Shown piece after piece: positions 59,564-64,000 of a stretch of DNA of 64,000 nt. Positions within the stretch are counted from its first letter, which is position 1. Every line of letters begins with the position of its first letter. A model generated the notes under the pieces. The model made no database searches and was not told the origin of the DNA. It saw nothing but the letters and a program-made list of their open reading frames with translations. The DNA is taken from NCBI GenBank assembly GCA_964627935.1, contig CAZVLB010000016.1, positions 43,893 through 107,892 of the forward strand, in the 5' to 3' direction. This stretch comes from JAABVY01 sp964627935. Lineage in GTDB: Bacteria; Zixibacteria; MSB-5A5; JAABVY01. The position numbers and the translations under genes are program-made.

Positions 59564-60474
59564 ATCGTCTTCCTTTTTTGACCATGGTTCATGAGCGCGA
59601 ACCAGAGATAATATGTTGATAGTCCCCTATACGGAGAAAAACGTTTCATGAATTCATTTATTTTCGCTTCACCGGCTTTTTTATCGAGCCCATAAAAAAT
59701 CGCTAACGCCCTGCGCAAACCGGCATCCCCTGCCGGGCAGGCATCATCACGGCCCAGTGACCGGAGCATCACATACTCGCAGGTCCAGGCCCCCACCCCT
59801 CTTATCGATAGCAAAATTTCCCGTAAAGATTTATCATCATTTTTGGGCAGGCTGTCAAGATCAATCTTGCCGTCACAGATCATTTTCGAAAGGCCGATAA
59901 TATATTCCGCCTTGTTGCCGGAAATTTTCAGGGCCCGCAGGTCGTCTTTTTGGCTCTCGGCCAATATCTCCGGTCCTGGAAAACGGTATACAGCCACGCC
60001 GCCGTACTCATGGGTCATACCGTATTTTCGTACCAGAGCCATCTTGAGCGAATATGCGAAAGGCAGGCTGATTTGCTGGCCCAGGATTGCCCAGACCAGA
60101 ATCTCATAGGGATCAACAGTTTGCAGGTTTTTCAGACCACAGTATTCCCTTGTAAGTTCACGCAGAATTTTGTCACTTTCTGCCATCCTGTAAAAAGGCC
60201 CCATGTCATAAGGGCAACGGAAAATGTGGGACAGATGGGTTTCGATGACACTTTTATCTGTTTCGCTTAGATTCTCTTCAGATGTTTTAAATTTGATATT
60301 GCCGGACCTGGTTTTGTGCACCTTCGCAGGCAATATCCTTTCATTAACCGGAATTGCCCGGTAATAATTTCCGCCCGAGACCAGATCCACAGCCTCGAAC
60401 CTGGAACGGGCATAATACTTCAAGGACAGGTCAAAATCGAACGGCTTTCTGGTTTTGATTGTATAAGCCGGCAT
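59560..60474 (-). CDS. DNA-3-methyladenine glycosylase, AlkA-like (HhH-GPD)
   Basis: A 304-residue HhH-GPD glycosylase. The N-terminal AlkA-like domain is present, then the helix-hairpin-helix LLSIRGVGAWTCEYVMLRSL and the catalytic Asp250 in CPAGDAGLRRAL. It removes 3-methyladenine and other alkylated bases. It forms a repair operon with ogt downstream. A promoter is not obvious in the divergent region with the TPR lipoprotein. Confidence 0.9.
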   Translation of the reverse strand: MPAYTIKTRKPFDFDLSLKYYARSRFEAVDLVSGGNYYRAIPVNERILPAKVHKTRSGNIKFKTSEENLSETDKSVIETHLSHIFRCPYDMGPFYRMAESDKILRELTREYCGLKNLQTVDPYEILVWAILGQQISLPFAYSLKMALVRKYGMTHEYGGVAVYRFPGPEILAESQKDDLRALKISGNKAEYIIGLSKMICDGKIDLDSLPKNDDKSLREILLSIRGVGAWTCEYVMLRSLGRDDACPAGDAGLRRALAIFYGLDKKAGEAKINEFMKRFSPYRGLSTYYLWFALMNHGQKRKTI

Positions 60475-60557
60475 AACGGCCTAATGATAAGGCTTTTGAA
60501 AGGCAGAATAAATCAGTTTTTACAAAACAATATTATTTTGGACATAATTAAAAACAG

Positions 60558-60586
60558 TTGTTTAAATTACACATTTTTATTAAATA
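60558..60586 (+). promoter_or_regulatory. Possible promoter of the TPR lipoprotein gene
   Basis: TTGTTT (60558-60563) and TAAATA (60581-60586) are spaced by 17 bases in a very AT-rich region, 50 bases upstream of the start codon. Confidence 0.4.
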
Positions 60587-60635
60587 GAAGCGTGTAAATT
60601 TACTCAATCATAAACCGATAAAAGAAGATAACATT

Positions 60636-62144
60636 ATGAAAACAAGTTTATATCTCATTGTAATATCATTACTTGCCTTCATGATCACAGCATGCGGCTC
60701 GGAATCCGGGCAGGCTCATGTCTACAAGCTCGAACAACTGCACAGCCAGGCCATTGAAAAGGAAGAGCAGGTTCTGGGAATCAAACCGGAGCTGGCAACC
60801 GAGGAATCGATCGATCAGGTTATCTCGGAATATCAGAAGGTTCTTGATTACTACTACGATAATTTTACCAACCTGGCCGAAAAAGACAGCCTGACCGAGG
60901 ATGATAAAGTGGCGGCGGGCCTGTCCGGGCAGTCATTATTGCAAATCGGGCAGTTGGAGCTTCTGGCCAATGATACAATCGCGGCTATAACGGCCCTGGA
61001 AAAATTCGAGGAAAGATTTCCAAAAAATTATCTGCAGCTCAAGCTGGCCTGGCTCGGGCTGGCAGAATTATATATCAGCCGTGATAATATCCCGGCCGTT
61101 GAGGATATCTACCTCAAGCTTATTGACAAATTCGACCCGCCGGTGAATTCCCAGGGGCAGCCCTCGACCGAGATCCTCAAGCTTCCGATTGAACTGGTAC
61201 AATATTTCACCGCGCTGGAAAAGGAAGAAAAGGCCGACAAATATACAAATATGGCCGAGGAATATTACGGCAATATACTCAACGAATATCCGCAGACCAG
61301 TATCGCCATGGTTGCAACCCGTCATCTGGCCAATGTTTATCGCACCACCAAACGGCCCCAGAGCGCAATTGACCTGCTTTTAAACGTCACCGACAGTGCC
61401 GGAAATATCCGTCAGCCGGCTGTTATCATGATCGGCGACACCTATTTCCAGGATATAGGCAATGCTGAAAAGGCGATTGAATATTACAATAGGGCCCTGG
61501 ATTATCCGCAGGACAGCTCGTTTACCCCCATGACGCTCATGAAACTGGGCGAGGCATATCTTCTGGAGAAGCAGTTCGAGGAGGCCCGTGAGACTCTCAG
61601 GATGCTGATCGAGAAACATGAGTATGCCTGGCGCAGCCATCCCCAGGCCTATCGCCTGATTGCAATCTCCTATGAGGATGAAAAGGACTATCAGCGAGCG
61701 CTGGACAATTACACAGCTATTGTGGAAAAATACCCGGAAACGCCCCTGGCCTTTGAAACCTATGTCTACCTGCCCAAATTTTTCGAGAAGCAGGACAAGA
61801 AACAATTACGGGATCAATGGTATAATAAGGCAGAGGAATTCTTCAAAAATATGCGCGAAACATACAAAAAAGATGATCTCGGCGCAGCCGCCCAGGAGTA
61901 CCTGGCGCGCCTGTATCTCTCTGTCGAGGACTGGAACGCCGCAATCCGCGAGATCACGAAGCTGGCCGAGGACTTCAGCGGTTATCGTGTAGCCAGCGAC
62001 GCTTACCTGCGAATCGGGGCAATCTATGAGAATGAGCTCAATATGCCCGATTCGGCCCGCCATTATTACCAGAGACAGATAGAAGTATTCCCCGAACAGA
62101 AGGCCAGCGAAATGGCCGCGGAAAAGATTGAGCAATTATCATAA
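60636..62144 (+). CDS. Lipoprotein with tetratricopeptide repeats
   Basis: A 502-residue outer- or inner-membrane lipoprotein. The signal peptide ends in a lipobox (FMITAC) with Cys20 as the lipid-modified residue. The mature part is built of TPR-like helix pairs (AIEYYNRALDYPQD, ALDNYTAIVEKYPETPLAFE, ARHYYQRQIEVFPEQKASEM), similar in style to BamD/YfgL-type outer-membrane assembly scaffolds and to gliding proteins of the FCB group. Its partner is unknown. It is followed 16 bases later by a secreted protein gene, so the two probably form an operon. Confidence 0.88.
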   Translation: MKTSLYLIVISLLAFMITACGSESGQAHVYKLEQLHSQAIEKEEQVLGIKPELATEESIDQVISEYQKVLDYYYDNFTNLAEKDSLTEDDKVAAGLSGQSLLQIGQLELLANDTIAAITALEKFEERFPKNYLQLKLAWLGLAELYISRDNIPAVEDIYLKLIDKFDPPVNSQGQPSTEILKLPIELVQYFTALEKEEKADKYTNMAEEYYGNILNEYPQTSIAMVATRHLANVYRTTKRPQSAIDLLLNVTDSAGNIRQPAVIMIGDTYFQDIGNAEKAIEYYNRALDYPQDSSFTPMTLMKLGEAYLLEKQFEEARETLRMLIEKHEYAWRSHPQAYRLIAISYEDEKDYQRALDNYTAIVEKYPETPLAFETYVYLPKFFEKQDKKQLRDQWYNKAEEFFKNMRETYKKDDLGAAAQEYLARLYLSVEDWNAAIREITKLAEDFSGYRVASDAYLRIGAIYENELNMPDSARHYYQRQIEVFPEQKASEMAAEKIEQLS

Positions 62145-62160
62145 ATTTAAGGAGGAAACG

Positions 62161-62712
62161 GTGAAACTCAAACAGGCAGTCATATTTTTTACAGCCGCGC
62201 TGCTACTGATTTCTGCCCTGGCGATCGCCGGAGAAAAAACCAAGCAGGTATCAAAGGATAACCTTTGCGAAGTTATTGTCAGGCCGACCGATAAAGCCTC
62301 GCATTTTGAAATCGAGATTCTTCTGACCAATGATGAGCCGATCGCGGCCGCATCATTTCCGTTTTTAATCACCGCCGGCGAAAAGAAGATGTATTACGAT
62401 TCGGTCTCATTTGAGGGCTCACGGGCGGAATTCTGCGCCGCCAAAATACCCAATCCAGATACAAGCAAGCAGATTTTTAACCTGGGTATTCTGGCCTCCA
62501 TGACTCCGCCCCTGAAATATATCGATCCCGGTTCGGGCACAATCGCCTGGCTCTATTACACAGGCGAAAAAGGCGTCGCGCTGGAGGATGTCATCGTCGA
62601 TACGACATTCTTCCCGCCTTCGAACCATCTCATGGGCGTTTTGCCGGACGCCAAAACCAATATTTACCCCGCTTTCAAATTTACCAGACAGCCGGTAAAA
62701 GAGAAAAAGTAG
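62161..62712 (+). CDS. Secreted protein of unknown function
   Basis: A 183-residue protein starting at GTG (62161) after AAGGAGGAAACG. A signal peptide spans about residues 3-23 (VIFFTAALLLISALAIAG). The mature part is beta-rich (FEIEILLTNDEPIAAASFPF, YYDSVSFEGSRAEFC), an arrangement that resembles cohesin-like or immunoglobulin-like domains common in secreted proteins of this group, though no family was recognised with certainty. It is the second gene after the TPR lipoprotein, and a terminator follows. Confidence 0.8.
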   Translation: MKLKQAVIFFTAALLLISALAIAGEKTKQVSKDNLCEVIVRPTDKASHFEIEILLTNDEPIAAASFPFLITAGEKKMYYDSVSFEGSRAEFCAAKIPNPDTSKQIFNLGILASMTPPLKYIDPGSGTIAWLYYTGEKGVALEDVIVDTTFFPPSNHLMGVLPDAKTNIYPAFKFTRQPVKEKK

Positions 62713-62736
62713 ACCGAATTTGAAAATTTTCATTAG

Positions 62737-62765
62737 AAAAGCCCCTTTTGCAAGGGGCTTTTTTG
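62737..62765 (+). terminator. Rho-independent terminator after the secreted-protein gene
   Basis: AAAAGCCCCTT and AAGGGGCTTTTTT pair around a TTGC loop with a T-tract on the plus strand, 25 bases after the stop codon. Confidence 0.9.
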
Positions 62766-62979
62766 TTGCCATATCCGACAATAATTCAAAAAACACTTAA
62801 GACGTTATATACCAATAAAATAGATGCAATTATGGACAAATCTTCCTGCATTAGGTGTCGATATACTGGACACTTTAAAACCAGCACCTATACGCGACAA
62901 AATATATCCCGTATTATGCCGTGTAAGTTGTTGAATGACAATCACAAAAAAGCTGAGCCTAAAGCACAAAAACACCATG
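62766..62979. other. Non-coding intergenic stretch upstream of the PEP-CTERM gene
   Basis: No gene was recognised. A 96-codon minus-strand frame across it has no ribosome binding site or domain and was rejected. The sequence is AT-rich and probably holds an enhancer or activator site for the sigma-54-like promoter that follows. Confidence 0.4.
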
Positions 62980-62997
62980 TTCGGCATATTCTTTGCA
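62980..62997 (+). promoter_or_regulatory. Sigma-54-like promoter of the PEP-CTERM gene
   Basis: TTCGGCATATTCTTTGCA carries GG (62983-62984) and GC (62995-62996) 10 bases apart, with a full TTGCA -12 element and CGGCAT at -24, compared with the consensus TGGCAC. It lies about 46 bases upstream of the start codon. PEP-CTERM genes in other bacteria are regulated by RpoN with the PrsK/PrsR pair, which supports the call. Confidence 0.55.
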
Positions 62998-63043
62998 ACA
63001 TAATAGGTTAGAATAATGAAATACAACTTTCGGAGGAGACGAA

Positions 63044-63802
63044 ATGAAAAAAGCATTAATCTTCGCAATGGTTCTGGTTTTTGGATTTGCCGCAAATGCT
63101 ATGGCCATTGAATGGCAGTATGCGGGCGACCTCTTCGATCAGGAAATCTTCGATTTCAATAACGACTGGTCTCCGATCAGCTATCCCAATCTGCCCCCCA
63201 ATACACCCTCACCGGGCGGTACCGATGGTGAGCTTTTTGACTTTGAAGGTATCAAGTTTGCCATGGATGAGTCCGCTCTTTATTTTGCCGTGACAGCCTC
63301 ATTCGGCTATATGGGCACAAATTATGGCGGTTTTAATTACGCTGTTGGAGATTTCTTCTTCAATATCAACGGTACCGAATTCGGTATTGATTTTGAGGAT
63401 GGTGGCGTATATGAGATCACATCCGATCCATTTGGTATCCCGGATGTTCCCAATGGTTATCATCACAGCCCGGCTATCGTCAATGCCGTCGGCGGTTTTG
63501 ATATTGATATTGCAAACAGTGCCTATCTGGGCGATGCTATGGGTTATCAGCATGAAGGCTTAATGGAAACTATTGCCGGCGATACCTATGTGATGGAAAT
63601 GGCGATCAGCAAATCATATTTCGCCAATTACGGTCTTTTCGGTGGCATGATGAATGTTGGCATCCATCAGACAATTGCCTGCGGTAACGACAAACTGGTC
63701 GGAAACTTCGAGATGAACCCGATCCCCGAGCCGGGCACACTGGCTCTTCTGGGTCTCGGTCTTCTGGGCAGCGGCCTGTTTGCCCGCCGCAGAATGAAAT
63801 AA
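63044..63802 (+). CDS. PEP-CTERM sorting-signal exoprotein
   Basis: A 252-residue secreted protein. A signal peptide ends near AANAMA and the body is rich in Asp, Phe, Tyr and Gly (FGYMGTNYGGFNYAVGDFFF), beta-type and without a recognised domain. It ends in a canonical PEP-CTERM tripartite tail: PEP in IPEPGTLALLGLG, a hydrophobic helix, then FARRRMK. Such proteins are processed by exosortase (EpsH) and usually associated with exopolysaccharide or floc formation. No exosortase gene is in this window. GGAGGAGA precedes the ATG. Confidence 0.92.
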   Translation: MKKALIFAMVLVFGFAANAMAIEWQYAGDLFDQEIFDFNNDWSPISYPNLPPNTPSPGGTDGELFDFEGIKFAMDESALYFAVTASFGYMGTNYGGFNYAVGDFFFNINGTEFGIDFEDGGVYEITSDPFGIPDVPNGYHHSPAIVNAVGGFDIDIANSAYLGDAMGYQHEGLMETIAGDTYVMEMAISKSYFANYGLFGGMMNVGIHQTIACGNDKLVGNFEMNPIPEPGTLALLGLGLLGSGLFARRRMK

Positions 63803-63844
63803 ACTATTATTTTGATTAAATAATAGAGTCTTCACTGAAGAAGC

Positions 63845-63881
63845 TAAAAAAGCTCTCCCCCACCCGGAGAGCTTTTTTATT
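63845..63881 (+). terminator. Rho-independent terminator after the PEP-CTERM gene
   Basis: AAAAAAGCTCTCC and GGAGAGCTTTTTT form a strong stem around a short loop with a T-tract, 43 bases after the stop codon. Confidence 0.92.
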
Positions 63882-63888
63882 TTCACAA

Positions 63889-64000
63889 AACCATACGCGG
63901 GCTTAAGTAGTTGGATATTCAGTTGTAGGTCGCGGTTCCGAATGGAGCGAAGCGCAATGAGAAACCCGACATTCGTGCTTAGAGTGTCAGGTCACAATTC
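63889..64000. repeat. Repeat-like structured element at the right edge
   Basis: The last 110 bases do not code. An imperfect hairpin at 63965-63991 reads on the minus strand as CCTGACACTC, a 7-base loop, GAATGTCGGG. Its outer ends CCTGAC and GTCGGG are the same as in the inner hairpin of the element at 9122-9193, both on the minus strand. An adjoining GGAGCGAAGCGCAATGAG segment has the look of dispersed repeats. It may continue beyond the window. Confidence 0.4.

Noticed and set aside
62805..63095. Minus-strand 96-codon frame upstream of the PEP-CTERM gene
   Set aside because: It has no ribosome binding site or domain and would overlap the promoter and start of the well-supported PEP-CTERM gene.

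Overview
This window looks like a chromosomal segment of a flagellated, Gram-negative (diderm) bacterium of the FCB superphylum. The Zixibacteria or a near relative are the best guess. That placement is inference: it rests on a dockerin-tagged secreted propeller, a PEP-CTERM protein, split LPS-heptose enzymes, a TonB receptor and a flagellar export cluster of this gene order, not on a marker-gene tree. The window holds no rRNA, CRISPR array or intact insertion sequence. One tRNA (Gly, CCC anticodon) is present.

Layout. 1-5.3 kb: end of a TPR protein, rfaE2/rfaE1 (ADP-heptose synthesis), a DUF3467 protein, a GH57 branching-enzyme-like protein, a DUF1579 secreted protein and a VOC protein. 5.4-9.5 kb: mutS2, a YdjC-type deacetylase and an intergenic region with structured elements. 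9.5-13.2 kb: a B12-regulated pair, in which a cobalamin riboswitch precedes a BtuB-like TonB receptor and a YncE-type beta-propeller with a dockerin. 13.2-17.8 kb: DUF512 radical-SAM protein, der and rlmN as one operon; divergently, a Cas4-like PD-(D/E)XK nuclease, then tRNA-Gly.

17.9-46.4 kb is one long minus-strand motility block of about 31 genes. Its 5' half is the classical hook/export set: motE-like, fliK, flgD, TIGR02530-type gene, flgE, flbD, fliL, fliM, fliN, fliO, fliP, fliQ, fliR, flhB, flhA, flhF, flhG, fliA. A strong sigma-54 promoter match stands in front of it. The 3' half is regulatory and largely uncharacterised: a 96-aa charged protein, a 1099-aa protein with a transposase-derived C-terminal domain, a DUF2225/TPR protein, two PilZ proteins, a secreted protein, a PAS-GAF kinase-like protein, two single-domain receivers, a receiver-less CheB-like esterase, a small helical protein and FapA. 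The motor genes motA/motB, the basal-body genes and the chemoreceptors are not in the window.

46.6-55.5 kb: housekeeping block (mtaB; rpsA with unusual charged tails; plsC, cmk, rluB, scpB, scpA, trpS, HNH nuclease). 55.7-57.9 kb: a double-GNAT protein and a methyltransferase with a zinc-ribbon-like tail. 57.9-60.5 kb: an M29 aminopeptidase and an ogt-alkA pair for DNA alkylation repair. 60.6-64 kb: a TPR lipoprotein with a secreted partner, then a PEP-CTERM protein behind a sigma-54-like site, and a repeat-like element at the right edge.

The most unusual item is the 1099-aa gene at 26277-29576. A histone-H1-like basic tail and a long acidic disordered stretch are joined to a domain whose motifs and acidic-residue spacing match IS256-family transposases, and it sits co-directionally inside the flagellar block. 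This looks like a domesticated transposase recruited to motility or chromosome-related function.
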